Positions 25,450-37,905 of a stretch of DNA of 64,000 nt are shown here, piece by piece. A model generated the notes under the pieces. It was not told the origin of the DNA. It saw nothing but the letters and a program-made list of their open reading frames with translations, and made no database searches. The stretch spans positions 6,094,501 to 6,158,500 of the forward strand of contig NZ_CP119147.1 in NCBI RefSeq assembly GCF_029167645.1, written 5' to 3'. Made by a program: the position numbers and the translations under genes. The number at the start of each line of letters is the position of its first letter. Position 1 is the first letter of the stretch. Source of the stretch: Streptomyces sp. AM 2-1-1 (GTDB lineage: Bacteria; Actinomycetota; Actinomycetes; Streptomycetales; Streptomycetaceae).

Positions 25450-25983
25450 ATGCGCGTACTCGGCGTGGACCCGGGGCTGACCCGGTGCGGGGTCGGCGTC
25501 GTCGACGGCGTCGCCGGCCGCCCGCTGACCATGATCGGAGTCGGCGTGGTGCGCACCCCGCCCGACGCCGAACTCGGCGACCGCCTGGTCGCCGTCGAGC
25601 GGGGCATCGAGCAGTGGCTCGACGAACACCGCCCCCAATACGTCGCCGTGGAGCGCGTGTTCAGCCAGCACAACGTCCGTACGGTGATGGGCACCGCCCA
25701 GGCCAGCGCGGTCGCCATGCTCTGCGCCGCCCGCCGCGGCATCCCCGTCGCCCTGCACACCCCCAGCGAGGTCAAGGCCGCCGTCACCGGCTCCGGACGC
25801 GCCGACAAAGCCCAGGTCGGCGCCATGGTCACCCGGCTGCTCCGGCTCGACGCGCCCCCCAAGCCCGCCGACGCCGCCGACGCCCTCGCCCTCGCGATCT
25901 GCCACATCTGGCGGGCCCCGGCGCAGAACCGGCTCCAGCAGGCCGTCGCCGCCCAACGCACGCTGAAAGGCCGCACCGCATGA
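25450..25983 (+). CDS. ruvC: Holliday junction resolvase RuvC
   Basis: RuvC nicks Holliday junctions symmetrically after RuvAB branch migration. The 177-residue protein has the first catalytic Asp in [13 protein letters not shown], the Glu in [11 protein letters not shown], and the C-terminal acidic pair in [13 protein letters not shown]. The stop overlaps the ruvA start (ATGA), so ruvC, ruvA and ruvB form one operon. GGGGGCG before the ATG acts as ribosome binding site. Confidence 0.97.
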   Translation: MRVLGVDPGLTRCGVGVVDGVAGRPLTMIGVGVVRTPPDAELGDRLVAVERGIEQWLDEHRPQYVAVERVFSQHNVRTVMGTAQASAVAMLCAARRGIPVALHTPSEVKAAVTGSGRADKAQVGAMVTRLLRLDAPPKPADAADALALAICHIWRAPAQNRLQQAVAAQRTLKGRTA

Positions 25984-26606
25984 TCGCCTTCCTCTCCGGC
26001 CCGGTGGCCGCCCTCTCCCCGGCCGCGGCCGTCATCGAGGTCGGCGGCATCGGCATGGCCGTCCAGTGCGCCCCGCGCACCCTCGCCGACCTCCGGATCG
26101 GACAGCAGGCCAGGCTCGCCACCTCGCTCGTCGTCCGCGAGGACTCCCTCACCCTCTACGGCTTCGCCGACGACGACGAGCGGCAGGTCTTCGAGACGCT
26201 CCAGACCGCCAGCGGGGTCGGACCCCGCCTCGCCCAGGCGATGCTCGCCACCCACAGCCCGGACGCACTGCGCCAGGCCGTCTCCACCGGCGACGAGAAG
26301 GCCCTCATGGCCGTCTCCGGCATCGGCAAGAAGGGCGCCCAGAAGCTCCTGCTGGAGCTCAAGGACCGGCTCGGCGCCCCGCTCGGGGCCCTCATCGGCC
26401 GGCAGACGCCCGGAGCCGCGGCCGTCGCCGACTGGCGCGAGCAGCTGCAGGCCGCCCTGATCGGTCTCGGCTACGCCCCGAGGGAGGCCGAGGAGGCGGT
26501 GTCCGCCGTCGCCCCGCAGGCCGAGGCGGCCCTCGCGGACGGCGTCCGGCCGCCCGTGCCGCAGCTGTTGCGCGCCGCCCTCCAGACCCTCAACCGCACC
26601 CGCTGA
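25980..26606 (+). CDS. ruvA: Holliday junction branch migration protein RuvA
   Basis: The 208-residue protein binds the four-way junction and docks RuvB. An OB-fold N-domain ([14 protein letters not shown]), two helix-hairpin-helix motifs ([10 protein letters not shown] and [16 protein letters not shown]), and a C-terminal three-helix domain ([16 protein letters not shown]) are in order. It overlaps ruvC by four bases; ruvB starts 32 bases after its stop with its own GAGG site. Confidence 0.97.
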   Translation: MIAFLSGPVAALSPAAAVIEVGGIGMAVQCAPRTLADLRIGQQARLATSLVVREDSLTLYGFADDDERQVFETLQTASGVGPRLAQAMLATHSPDALRQAVSTGDEKALMAVSGIGKKGAQKLLLELKDRLGAPLGALIGRQTPGAAAVADWREQLQAALIGLGYAPREAEEAVSAVAPQAEAALADGVRPPVPQLLRAALQTLNRTR

Positions 26607-26638
26607 CCGGCGCCGAACCCCGAGGCAGGACAGACCCG

Positions 26639-27730
26639 ATGAACTGGGACGAGACCGGACCCGACACCGACGAGCGGGCGGCCGACGCGGCGGCGTACGA
26701 CGACCGGCTGGTCACCGGCGTTGCGGACGGCGAGGACACCGCCGTCGAGGCCGCCCTGCGACCCAAGGACCTCGACGAGTTCGTGGGCCAGGAGAAGGTC
26801 CGCGAACAGCTCGACCTCGTCCTCAAGGCGGCCCGTGCCCGCGGTGCCACCGCCGACCACGTGCTCCTTTCGGGGGCACCCGGTCTCGGCAAGACCACTC
26901 TTTCGATGATCATCGCAGCGGAGATGAACGCGCCCATCCGGATCACCTCCGGACCCGCCATCCAGCACGCGGGCGACCTCGCCGCGATCCTCTCCTCCCT
27001 CCAGGAGGGCGAGGTCCTCTTCCTGGACGAGATCCATCGCATGTCCCGGCCCGCCGAGGAGATGCTCTACATGGCGATGGAGGACTTCCGCGTCGACGTC
27101 ATCGTCGGAAAGGGACCGGGCGCCACCGCCATCCCCCTCGAACTTCCCCCGTTCACCCTGGTCGGCGCCACCACCCGGGCCGGCCTGCTGCCGCCCCCGC
27201 TGAGGGACCGTTTCGGCTTCACCGGTCACATGGAGTTCTACGCCCCCGCCGAGCTGGAACGCGTCCTGCACCGCTCCGCCGGACTCCTCGACGTGGCCAT
27301 CGACACCGCGGGCGCCGCCGAGATCGCCGGCCGCTCCCGGGGCACCCCCCGCATCGCCAACCGCCTGCTGCGCCGCGTCCGCGACTACGCCCAGGTCAAG
27401 GCGGACGGCGTGATCGACCGGGAGATCGCCGCCGCGGCGCTCAAGGTGTACGAGGTCGACGCCCGCGGGCTCGACCGGCTCGACCGGGCCGTCCTCGGCG
27501 CGCTGCTGAAGCTCTTCGGCGGCGGTCCCGTCGGCCTCTCCACCCTCGCCGTCGCCGTGGGGGAGGAGCGGGAGACGGTCGAGGAGGTCGCCGAGCCCTT
27601 CCTCGTACGGGAGGGACTGCTGGCCAGGACGCCGCGCGGAAGGGTGGCCACACCGGCCGCCTGGGCCCATCTGGGCCTTGTTCCGCCGCAGCACGGCGCA
27701 AAGGGACAAGCGGGCCTGTTCGGGGCGTGA
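26639..27730 (+). CDS. ruvB: Holliday junction branch migration helicase RuvB
   Basis: This AAA+ motor drives branch migration. In the 363-residue protein, the acidic N-terminal tail of ~38 residues precedes [14 protein letters not shown]. Walker A is GAPGLGKTT (about 79-87), Walker B is LFLDEIHR, and sensor/Arg-finger segments GATTRAGLL and LRDRFG follow. The C-terminal winged helix has [13 protein letters not shown]. The start ATG 26639 has GAGGCAGGA upstream. Confidence 0.97.
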   Translation: MNWDETGPDTDERAADAAAYDDRLVTGVADGEDTAVEAALRPKDLDEFVGQEKVREQLDLVLKAARARGATADHVLLSGAPGLGKTTLSMIIAAEMNAPIRITSGPAIQHAGDLAAILSSLQEGEVLFLDEIHRMSRPAEEMLYMAMEDFRVDVIVGKGPGATAIPLELPPFTLVGATTRAGLLPPPLRDRFGFTGHMEFYAPAELERVLHRSAGLLDVAIDTAGAAEIAGRSRGTPRIANRLLRRVRDYAQVKADGVIDREIAAAALKVYEVDARGLDRLDRAVLGALLKLFGGGPVGLSTLAVAVGEERETVEEVAEPFLVREGLLARTPRGRVATPAAWAHLGLVPPQHGAKGQAGLFGA

Positions 27731-27777
27731 TGCGTCACAGCTTTCACGTTTACGGAACCGGGGTGCGATGCTGGGCG

Positions 27778-27807
27778 TTGTTCCAGCGATGCGGACTCGC
27801 TTAGACT
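27778..27807 (+). promoter_or_regulatory. Promoter of the yajC-secD-secF operon
   Basis: TTGTTC and TAGACT are spaced by 18 bases in the gap between ruvB and yajC. Transcription would begin near 27814, leaving an 80-base leader. Confidence 0.7.
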
Positions 27808-27895
27808 CCGCCGATGCCGCCCTAAAAGGTCGGTGTACCCACCCCCGTAGATACAGGCCGCATTCCAGCGCGGTCGTGCGAAGGAAAACCGTCCC

Positions 27896-28360
27896 GTGAG
27901 CTTCCAATTTCTTCTCCCCTTCATCGTGATCATCGGGGCCATGTTCCTGATGACCCGGTCCGCCAAGAAGAAGCAGCAGGCGGCCTCCCAGATGCGCAAC
28001 GAGATGCTGCCGGGCACCGGTGTCCGCACGATCGGTGGCATGTACGCCACGGTCAAGGAGATCCAGGAGGACACCGTCCTCCTGGAGGTCGCTCCGGGCG
28101 TCCACGCGATCTACGCGAAGAACGCCATCGGCGCCGTCCTGGAGGACGCGGAGTACAACCGCATCGTCCACGGCGACACGGAGGAGCTCGACACCCCGGT
28201 CGTTCCGGACGACGCCTCGTCGCTCACCGGTGACCACGCGGTGGAGGTCGAGAAGATCGACCTCGGCAAGAAGCCCGTGGACGACGACGCCGAGGGCACC
28301 CCGGCGAAGGACGCTCCGGTCGCGGACGCCAAGGACGACGGCGACACCGGCGCGAAGTAG
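27896..28360 (+). CDS. yajC: Preprotein translocase subunit YajC
   Basis: The 154-residue protein has one N-terminal membrane helix (LLPFIVIIGAMFLMTR, about residues 5-20) followed by the YajC core, LPGTGVRTIGGMYATVKEI and VHAIYAKNAIGAV. YajC associates with SecDF at the translocon. The last 60 residues are an acidic low-complexity tail, longer than in E. coli. GTG 27896 follows AAGGA by about ten bases. secD begins 147 bases downstream. Confidence 0.93.
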   Translation: MSFQFLLPFIVIIGAMFLMTRSAKKKQQAASQMRNEMLPGTGVRTIGGMYATVKEIQEDTVLLEVAPGVHAIYAKNAIGAVLEDAEYNRIVHGDTEELDTPVVPDDASSLTGDHAVEVEKIDLGKKPVDDDAEGTPAKDAPVADAKDDGDTGAK

Positions 28361-28507
28361 TCGCACGACACGGGGACACCGCCCGCCCACCCGGCGCGCG
28401 GTCTTCCCGGACCGTCCGGTCTTCTGCGGGGGCGGGTCCCCACATCACTTCGTGGCCGCTCGGGCGCGTACCCGGCGCGGGGCGGTTGGACAGGGAGAAA
28501 CGACAAG

Positions 28508-30298
28508 GTGGCAGCACCGAAGAAGGGCCGAGGGCCGGCCGGCGGTCAGGGAAGGCCGGGGCGTTCCCTGGCTCTCATCCTGATCGCCATGGTCGCGCTC
28601 GCTGGCGGGATGTTCCTGTCCGGCCACACCACTCCGAGACTGGGCATCGACCTGGCGGGCGGAACCTCGATCACGCTCCAGGCCAAGAGCCAGCCCGGCA
28701 AGCCGGACGCGATCAACGAGACCAACATGAACACCGCGGTGAACATCATCGAGCGCCGTGTCAACGGTCTCGGTGTGTCCGAGGCCGAGGTCCAGACCCA
28801 GGGCTCGAACAACATCATCGTGAACATCCCGAAGGGGACCAACTCCGAGCAGGCCCGGGAGCAGGTCGGTACGACCGCCCAGCTCTACTTCCGGCCCGTT
28901 CTGACCGTCGAGGCCAGCGGCTCCGACGCGACCCCCCCGGCCACCGCCACCCCCTCGGGCAGCGCCTCCCCGAGTGCTTCGGCCTCCGCCTCCGCGAAGG
29001 CCACCGAAGGTGAGACGGCCACCGACGGTGACGACGCCGGCTCCTCCGCCACTCCCTCCCCGAGCACCACCACGCAGGGCCGCGCCGTCACCGGCGCGCT
29101 GACCGCGGACACCACCCCGAGCCCGTCGGCCACCGCGACCGGCGACGCCGCCGCGACCGCCGACCCGTCGGCGAGCGCCTCCGCCGACCCCGCCACCGCG
29201 AAGCTCCAGGCCGAGTTCGCCGCCCTCGACTGCTCCGACCCGAAGCAGCGCGCAGAGGCCGGCCAGGACGCCAAGGCCTCCGACACCATCGTCGCCTGCG
29301 GTTCCAACACGCCGGGCAGCTACGAGAAGTACGTCCTCGGCCCCGCCGCGGTCTCCGGCAGCGACGTGGACAACGCCCAGGGCACCATCGACCAGACCAC
29401 CGGTGAGTGGATCGTGTCGATGGAGTTCACCTCCGGCGGTGCCAAGAAGTTCAACAAGATCACGTCGACGCTCTCGCAGCAGACCTCGCCGATGAACCAG
29501 TTCGCGATCGTCCTCGACGGCGAAGTGGTCTCCGCGCCCTCGGTCGCCACCGCGCTCAGCGCCAACGCCCAGATCTCGGGCAACTTCGACCAGCAGTCGG
29601 CCCAGGACCTCGGCAACATCCTGTCCTACGGCGCCCTGCCGCTCACCTTCACGGAGGCGAGCGTCACCACGGTGACCGCCGCCCTCGGTGGCGAGCAGCT
29701 CCGCGCGGGCCTGATCGCCGGCGCCATCGGCCTCGCGCTGGTCGTCATCTACCTCGTGGCGTACTACCGCGGCCTGGCGTTCATCGCGCTCCTCAGCCTC
29801 CTGGCCTCCGGCATCCTCACGTACACGATCATGGCCCTGCTCGGCCCGGCCATCGGCTTCGCGCTGAACCTGCCCGCCGTCTGCGGCGCCATCGTGGCCA
29901 TCGGCATCACCGCCGACTCGTTCATCGTGTACTTCGAACGGGTGAGAGACGAGATCCGCGAGGGACGCACCCTCCGGCCGGCCATCGAGCGTGCCTGGCC
30001 CCGTGCCCGGCGCACCATCCTGGTCTCCGACTTCGTGTCGTTCCTCGCCGCCGCCGTGCTCTTCGTGGTCACCGTCGGCAAGGTCCAGGGCTTCGCGTTC
30101 ACGCTCGGCCTCACCACCGTGCTCGACGTCGTCGTGGTGTTCCTCTTCACCAAGCCGGTCATGACGCTGATGGGCCGGACGAAGTTCTTCTCCAGCGGGC
30201 ACCCGTGGTCCGGCCTGGACCCCAAGCGGCTCGGCGCGAAGCCGCCGCTGCGCCGCTCGCGCCGTACCACCCCCTCCACCGACCCGAAGGAGGCGTGA
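28508..30298 (+). CDS. secD: Protein translocase subunit SecD
   Basis: This RND-type subunit uses the proton gradient to pull exported proteins across the membrane with SecF. In the 596-residue protein, one N-terminal helix precedes the P1 head starting LGIDLAGGTSITL. A large Ala/Ser/Thr/Pro-rich insertion occupies about residues 135-240. The P4/P1-base segment LTFTEASVTTVTAALG follows, then five C-terminal membrane helices with GIGITADSFIVYFER-like motifs. The GTG start has GGGAG nine bases upstream. secF begins two bases after the stop. Confidence 0.96.
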   Translation: MAAPKKGRGPAGGQGRPGRSLALILIAMVALAGGMFLSGHTTPRLGIDLAGGTSITLQAKSQPGKPDAINETNMNTAVNIIERRVNGLGVSEAEVQTQGSNNIIVNIPKGTNSEQAREQVGTTAQLYFRPVLTVEASGSDATPPATATPSGSASPSASASASAKATEGETATDGDDAGSSATPSPSTTTQGRAVTGALTADTTPSPSATATGDAAATADPSASASADPATAKLQAEFAALDCSDPKQRAEAGQDAKASDTIVACGSNTPGSYEKYVLGPAAVSGSDVDNAQGTIDQTTGEWIVSMEFTSGGAKKFNKITSTLSQQTSPMNQFAIVLDGEVVSAPSVATALSANAQISGNFDQQSAQDLGNILSYGALPLTFTEASVTTVTAALGGEQLRAGLIAGAIGLALVVIYLVAYYRGLAFIALLSLLASGILTYTIMALLGPAIGFALNLPAVCGAIVAIGITADSFIVYFERVRDEIREGRTLRPAIERAWPRARRTILVSDFVSFLAAAVLFVVTVGKVQGFAFTLGLTTVLDVVVVFLFTKPVMTLMGRTKFFSSGHPWSGLDPKRLGAKPPLRRSRRTTPSTDPKEA

Positions 30299-30299
30299 G

Positions 30300-31412
30300 A
30301 TGTCGCGACTCGGCAACATCGGCGCCCGGCTCTACCGCGGCGAGGTCGGTTACGACTTCATCGGTAAGCGCAAGATCTGGTACGGCGTCTCGATCCTGAT
30401 CACCATCACGGCCATCCTCGGCCTGGCGGTCGGTGGCCTCAACATGGGCATCGAGTTCAAGGGCGGCGCGGTCTTCACGACCGACACCAAGGCCAAGATC
30501 TCCACCTCCCAGGCCCAGGAAGCGGCCGTGGAGGCCTCCGGTCACGAGGCGATCGTGCAGGAGCTCGGCAACGGCGGTCTGCGCATCCAGATCACCGAGG
30601 TCGACACGGCCAAGGCCGACGGCATCAAGAAGCAGCTCTCCGAGGACCTCGGCATCCCCGCGGCGAAGATCAACGCCGACCTGGTCGGCCCGAGCTGGGG
30701 CGAGCAGATCGCCAACAAGGCGTGGACCGGCCTCGGGATCTTCATGGTCCTGGTGGTGGTCTACCTGGCCATCGCCTTCGAGTGGCGGATGGCCGTCGCC
30801 GCCCTGGTGGCGCTGATCCACGACATCACCATCACGGTCGGGGTCTACGCCCTGGTCGGCTTCGAGGTCACCCCGGGCACCGTGATCGGTCTGCTCACCA
30901 TCCTCGGTTACTCCCTCTACGACACGGTCGTCGTCTTCGACAGCCTCAAGGAGGGCCAGAAGGGGATCACCAAGCAGACCCGGTACACCTACAGCGAGAT
31001 CGCCAACAAGTCGATCAACAGCACGCTGGTGCGCTCCATCAACACCACCGTGGTCGCGCTCCTGCCCGTCGCCGGTCTGCTCTTCATCGGTGGCGGTGTG
31101 CTCGGCGCCGGCATGCTGAACGACATCTCCCTCTCGCTCTTCGTCGGTCTCGCGGCCGGTGCGTACTCCTCGATCTTCATCGCCACGCCGCTCGTCACCG
31201 ACCTCAAGGAGCGCGAGCCGCAGATGAAGGCGCTCACCAAGCGCATCCTCGCCAAGCGTGCCGCCGCCGCGGCCAAGGGCGAGTCCGAGGAGGACGACGA
31301 CGACCCGCAGGGCTCCGTCCCCGCGGGCGCCGGTGCGGGCTCCTCCCCGGTGATCGGACAGCGCCGCCAGCCCGGCGACAGCACCGGCCGCGGCCCGGGG
31401 AACCGCCGATGA
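30300..31412 (+). CDS. secF: Protein translocase subunit SecF
   Basis: The 370-residue partner of SecD. The N-terminal helix is followed by LNMGIEFKGGAVF and a small periplasmic domain. Five C-terminal helices contain AALVALIHDITITVG and TILGYSLYDTVVVFD, whose Asp residues belong to the proton path. The C-terminal 60 residues are an acidic then Gly/Arg-rich cytoplasmic tail. AAGGAGG sits before the ATG inside the end of secD. apt overlaps its stop by four bases. Confidence 0.96.
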   Translation: MSRLGNIGARLYRGEVGYDFIGKRKIWYGVSILITITAILGLAVGGLNMGIEFKGGAVFTTDTKAKISTSQAQEAAVEASGHEAIVQELGNGGLRIQITEVDTAKADGIKKQLSEDLGIPAAKINADLVGPSWGEQIANKAWTGLGIFMVLVVVYLAIAFEWRMAVAALVALIHDITITVGVYALVGFEVTPGTVIGLLTILGYSLYDTVVVFDSLKEGQKGITKQTRYTYSEIANKSINSTLVRSINTTVVALLPVAGLLFIGGGVLGAGMLNDISLSLFVGLAAGAYSSIFIATPLVTDLKEREPQMKALTKRILAKRAAAAAKGESEEDDDDPQGSVPAGAGAGSSPVIGQRRQPGDSTGRGPGNRR

Positions 31413-31957
31413 CCACCGCCGAATCCGTCCGGGAGCTGCTCCTCAGCCGCATCCGTGACGTACCCGATTACCCCAAGCCGGGCGTCCTCTTCAAGGACAT
31501 CACCCCGCTGCTCGCGGACCCGGTGGCCTTCACGGCGCTGACCGAGGCCCTCGCGGAGCTGTGCGTGAAGCACGGCGCCACCCGGATCGTCGGCCTCGAA
31601 GCGCGCGGCTTCATCCTCGCCGCGCCCGTCGCGGTCCGCGCGGGGCTCGGCTTCATCCCCGTGCGCAAGGCCGGGAAGCTGCCCGGAGCCACGCTCCGCC
31701 AGGCCTACGACCTGGAGTACGGCACCGCCGAGATCGAGGTGCACGCCGAGGACATCACCGCCGAGGACCGGATCATGGTCATCGACGACGTCCTCGCCAC
31801 CGGTGGCACCGCCGAGGCCTCGCTGGAGCTCATCCGGCGTGCGGGCGCCCGGGTCGCGGGCGTCGCGGTCCTCATGGAGCTCGGCTTCCTCGCCGGGCGC
31901 GGCCGCCTGGAGCCCGCGCTCCGCGGCGCCCCGCTGGAGGCCCTGATCACGGTCTGA
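31409..31957 (+). CDS. apt: Adenine phosphoribosyltransferase
   Basis: Salvages adenine to AMP with PRPP. The 182-residue protein has the PRPP-binding loop VMVIDDVLATGGTAEAS-type motif (IMVIDDVLATGGTA at about 125-138), GLEARGFILAAPVA and RKAGKLPGATLRQAY. It overlaps secF (ATGA) and is followed by a terminator, so it is the last gene of the sec operon. The apt-relA pairing is widespread in actinomycetes. Confidence 0.97.
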   Translation: MTTAESVRELLLSRIRDVPDYPKPGVLFKDITPLLADPVAFTALTEALAELCVKHGATRIVGLEARGFILAAPVAVRAGLGFIPVRKAGKLPGATLRQAYDLEYGTAEIEVHAEDITAEDRIMVIDDVLATGGTAEASLELIRRAGARVAGVAVLMELGFLAGRGRLEPALRGAPLEALITV

Positions 31958-31973
31958 GTGATTGGCACGACCA

Positions 31974-32011
31974 CGCGCGGGCATCCGGGGAACAACCGGG
32001 TGCCCGCGCGC
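31974..32011 (+). terminator. Terminator between apt and relA
   Basis: GCGCGGGCATCCGG pairs with the CCGGGTGCCCGCGC arm (one mismatch) around a short A-rich loop, 16 bases after the apt stop. Confidence 0.8.
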
Positions 32012-32114
32012 GTTGTGAGGGCCTCCAGGGTCCCCGGACGGGGCCGACCGTGCCGGTTCCCGGCACTGGATACCATGGCCTTCCGGGTAGTCCGGATACG
32101 CACGAGGAGTGCCC

Positions 32115-34664
<2,550 letters not shown>

Positions 34665-34685
34665 GACGCACCCGCGGACACGAGA

Positions 34686-34720
34686 AGGGGGCCCGTACGC
34701 GAGACGCGTACGGGCCCCCT
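34686..34720. terminator. Terminator between relA and the DUF349 gene
   Basis: A perfect 16-base inverted repeat, AGGGGGCCCGTACGCG with its complement, around AGA. It serves convergent genes. Confidence 0.88.
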
Positions 34721-34775
34721 CCTCCGTCCGGCAGAGGTCCGGCTCCGATCCGCCGGACCCCTCCCGAAAGGGCCG

Positions 34776-36005
34776 TCAGCCGCCGAACTCCTGCAGGCCC
34801 TTCAGCGCCTGGTCGAGCAGTGCCTGCCGGCCTTCGAGCTCACGGGCGAGCTTGTCGGCACGGGCGTTGTTGCCCGAAGCGCGGGCGGTGTCGATCTGTC
34901 CGCGCAGCTTGTCCACGGCCGCCTGGAGCTGCCCCGTCAGACCCGCGGCACGCGCCCGCGCCTCGGGGTTGGTCCGGCGCCACTCCGACTCCTCGGCCTC
35001 CTGGAGCGCCCGCTCCACGGCGTGCACCCGGCCCTCCACCTTCGGGCGGGCGTCGCGCGGCACGTGACCGATGGCCTCCCAGCGCTCGTTGATGGCCCGG
35101 AAGGCGGCACGGGCCGCCTTGAGGTCCGTCACGGGCACCAGCTTCTCGGCCTCGGCGGCGAGCTCCTCCTTGAGCTTGAGGTTCTCGCCCTGCTCCGCGT
35201 CCCGCTCGGCGAAGGTCTCGCCCCGGGCCGCGAAGAAGACGTCCTGCGCCCCGCGGAAACGGGCCCACAGCTCGTCCTCGGCCTCGCGCTGGGCGCGGCC
35301 CGCCGCCTTCCACTCCGTCATCAGATCGCGGTACCGGGCCGCGGTGCCGCCCCAGTCCGTCGAGCCGGAGAGCGACTCGGCCTCGACGGCCAGCTTCTCC
35401 TTGACCTTGCGGGCGTCCTCGCGCTGGGCGTCCAGCGAAGCGAAGTGGGCCTTGCGGCGCTTGGAGAAAGCGGACCGGGCGTGCGAGAAGCGGTGCCACA
35501 GCTCGTCGTCCGACTTGCGGTCCAGCCGCGGCAGGCCCTTCCACGTGTCGACGAGGGCCCGCAGCCGCTCCCCGGCGGAGCGCCACTGCTCGCTCTGGGC
35601 CAGTTCCTCGGCCTCGGTGACCAGCGCCTCCTTGGCGAGCTTCGCCTCGTCGGCCTGCTTCGCCTTCTGGACCCGGCGCTCCTCGCGCCGCGAGTCGACC
35701 GTCGCGACGAGCGCGTCAAGCCGTGTGCGCAGCGCCTGCAGGTCGCCCACGGCGTGGTGCTCGTCGACCTGCGTCCGCAGGTGGTCGACGGCTGCCGTGG
35801 CGTCCTTGGCCGACAGATCGGTGGTCTTCACCCGCTTCTCGAGGAGGCCGATCTCGACCACCAAGCCCTCGTACTTGCGCTCGAAATAGGCCAACGCCTC
35901 CTCGGGCGAACCGGCCTGCCACGATCCGACGACCTGCTCGCCCTCGGCAGTACGCACGTACACGGTGCCCGTCTCGTCGACGCGGCCCCACGGGTCGCTG
36001 CTCAC
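34776..36005 (-). CDS. DUF349 coiled-coil protein
   Basis: The 409-residue protein is almost all charged helix. After an N-terminal ~70-residue segment (DPWGRVDETGTVYVRTAEGEQ) come repeated DUF349 units with W-K/R-x-L or W-x-A-G patterns: RALVDTWKGLPRLDRKSDDELWHRF, then the similar MTEWKAAGRAQREAEDELWARF and NERWEAIGHVPRD. DUF349 proteins are of unknown role, with some reports of links to RNA or stress. GTG 36005 has GGAGGAGG four bases upstream. It converges on relA. Confidence 0.88.
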   Translation of the reverse strand: MSSDPWGRVDETGTVYVRTAEGEQVVGSWQAGSPEEALAYFERKYEGLVVEIGLLEKRVKTTDLSAKDATAAVDHLRTQVDEHHAVGDLQALRTRLDALVATVDSRREERRVQKAKQADEAKLAKEALVTEAEELAQSEQWRSAGERLRALVDTWKGLPRLDRKSDDELWHRFSHARSAFSKRRKAHFASLDAQREDARKVKEKLAVEAESLSGSTDWGGTAARYRDLMTEWKAAGRAQREAEDELWARFRGAQDVFFAARGETFAERDAEQGENLKLKEELAAEAEKLVPVTDLKAARAAFRAINERWEAIGHVPRDARPKVEGRVHAVERALQEAEESEWRRTNPEARARAAGLTGQLQAAVDKLRGQIDTARASGNNARADKLARELEGRQALLDQALKGLQEFGG

Positions 36006-36213
36006 AGCGCCTCCTCCACCTGATGCCTGCGAGGGGGTGGGCCCCCCGGGCATCGTCCACAGTTTCCTGGGGCGGGCAGCGCCCGCCCTGCACCCCGCCA
36101 ATCTAGGCGACCGGCGGCCCGGCTGTCCGCACTCAGCACGGCCGGATTTCTCCGGTGCGGGCTTTCGGCCCGGGTGATCTCCGGCCACCCTCCCGGCATT
36201 TCGGCAACACACC

Positions 36214-36249
36214 GAGCCCCGGCGGCCAAGAGGACGGCCGCCGGGGCTC
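36214..36249 (-). terminator. Terminator after the cyclophilin gene
   Basis: GAGCCCCGGCGGCC pairs with GGCCGCCGGGGCTC, a perfect 14-base stem with an 8-base loop, just after the leftward cyclophilin stop. Confidence 0.85.
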
Positions 36250-36265
36250 CCGGGAACCGAGCGGG

Positions 36266-37048
36266 TCACTTCTTCTCGACGGTCACCTTCGACACGTCCA
36301 CGGCCTTCTTCGGCGCACCGTCGGTCGCGCCGCCGTCCACACCGGCCTTGCCGATCGCCTGGACGGCCTTCAGCGAGGCGGCGTCCATCGTGCCGAACGG
36401 GGTGTACGTCGGGGGCAGCTTGGAGTCCTTGTAGACGAGGAAGTACTGGCTGCCGCCGGTGTGCTCCTGGCCGGTGTTGGCCATGGCGACCGTGCCGGCC
36501 GGGAACGTCACCGTGCCGTCGGCGCCCGCCTTGCCGAGGGCGTCGAGGTTCTCGTCCGGGATGGTGTAGCCGGGACCGCCGGTGCCGTCACCCTTGGGGT
36601 CGCCGCACTGGAGGACGAAGATCCCCTCCGTCACCAGGCGGTGGCACTTCGTACCGTCGAAGAACCCCTTGTCCGCGAGGTACTTGAACGAGTTCGTCGT
36701 GTGCGGGGTCTTCGACGCGTCCATGGTGAACTTCAGCTCGCCCTGGCTCGTCCTGAGGTCCATCGCGTACGTCGCCGTCTTGTCGATGGTGACCTCCGGC
36801 TCCGGCTCCGCGCTCTCGCTCGCGGACGGCGACGGGGAGGCCGAGGCTTTCGCCGCCGGCTTCTTGTCGTCGTCGTCGTTCCCCACGGTCGCGAACGCGA
36901 CCCCGCCTATGACGACGGCCGCGGCCACCGCTGAGGAGATGATCATCGTGAGCCGCCTGGTGCGCCGGCGCGCTTCCTCCCGCCGCTGCTGCTGCCGCTC
37001 GTACTTCTCCCGGGCGAGCTGCCGCCGCCGCTGATCGCTGCTGACCAC
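36266..37048 (-). CDS. Membrane-anchored cyclophilin-type peptidyl-prolyl isomerase
   Basis: The 260-residue protein has an Arg/Gln-rich cytoplasmic start, one membrane anchor (TMIISSAVAAAVVIGGVAFA, about 34-53), and an acidic Ser/Pro linker. The cyclophilin domain follows, with GELKFTMDASKTPHTTNSF, KCHRLVTEGIFVLQCGDPKG and GPGYTIPDENL. It should fold exported proteins outside the cell membrane. GTG 37046-37048 has AAGGAG eight bases upstream. It diverges from the metallo-hydrolase gene. Confidence 0.92.
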   Translation of the reverse strand: MVSSDQRRRQLAREKYERQQQRREEARRRTRRLTMIISSAVAAAVVIGGVAFATVGNDDDDKKPAAKASASPSPSASESAEPEPEVTIDKTATYAMDLRTSQGELKFTMDASKTPHTTNSFKYLADKGFFDGTKCHRLVTEGIFVLQCGDPKGDGTGGPGYTIPDENLDALGKAGADGTVTFPAGTVAMANTGQEHTGGSQYFLVYKDSKLPPTYTPFGTMDAASLKAVQAIGKAGVDGGATDGAPKKAVDVSKVTVEKK

Positions 37049-37204
37049 CGGTTGGTCTCCTTGTAGTCGTGTGGGTCGGGCCTGGGCTGCCCGTACCGTA
37101 TATGGGTTAGCTGTGGAATGAGGAGCGCCGGTAGGCTCTGATCCGCCGCATCGGCTGCCGCGGCCCCTTTTCGCCGTCTCGCCCGTACCGAACGAAGGAC
37201 GATC

Positions 37205-37891
37205 GTGCTCATTGCCGGGTTCCCCGCCGGGGCCTGGGGGACCAACTGCTATCTGGTCGCCCCCGCCGCCGGTGAGGAGTGCGTGATCATCGACCCGGGC
37301 CACCAGGCCACCCAGGGCGTCGAGGACGCACTCAGGAAGCATCGGCTGAAGCCCGTCGCCGTCGTGCTCACCCACGGACACATCGACCACGTCGCCTCGG
37401 TGGTCCCGCTCTGCGGCGCGCACGACGTCCCCGCCTGGATCCACCCCCGGGACCGCTACATGATGAGCGACCCGGAGAAGGCCCTCGGCCGCTCCATCGG
37501 GATGCCGCTCATGGGCGAGCTGACCATCGGCGAGCCCGACGACGTGAAGGAACTCACCGACGGCGCGCGTCTGGAGCTGGCCGGGCTGGAGTTCGGCGTC
37601 GCGCACGCGCCCGGCCATACGAAGGGGTCGGTCACGTTCAGGATGCCCGGGGCCGCCGACGTACCGCCGGTCCTCTTCTCGGGCGACCTGCTCTTCGCCG
37701 GCTCCGTCGGACGCACCGACCTGCCCGGCGGCGACCACGCCGAACTCCTCGAATCGCTGGCCCGCGTGTGCCTGCCGCTCGACGACTCGACCGTGGTGCT
37801 GTCCGGCCACGGCCCCCAGACCACCATCGGCCGCGAGCGCGCCGCCAACCCGTTCCTGAACGGGCTCGACGCGCCGCGACGAGGAATGTGA
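37205..37891 (+). CDS. Metallo-beta-lactamase-fold hydrolase (glyoxalase II-like)
   Basis: The 228-residue protein has the metal motif THGHIDHVA (H-x-H-x-D-H, about residues 57-65). The other ligands are in [15 protein letters not shown] and LSGHGPQT, giving a full binuclear zinc site. The closest class is the small hydroxyacylglutathione-hydrolase-like group, but the substrate is uncertain in mycothiol-using actinomycetes. GTG 37205 has AAGGACG upstream. It lies 14 bases ahead of hisS, so the two are probably cotranscribed. A TAGGCT box at 37132-37137 may be the promoter. Confidence 0.9.
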   Translation: MLIAGFPAGAWGTNCYLVAPAAGEECVIIDPGHQATQGVEDALRKHRLKPVAVVLTHGHIDHVASVVPLCGAHDVPAWIHPRDRYMMSDPEKALGRSIGMPLMGELTIGEPDDVKELTDGARLELAGLEFGVAHAPGHTKGSVTFRMPGAADVPPVLFSGDLLFAGSVGRTDLPGGDHAELLESLARVCLPLDDSTVVLSGHGPQTTIGRERAANPFLNGLDAPRRGM

Positions 37892-37905
37892 CGAGAGATT
37901 TCGCT

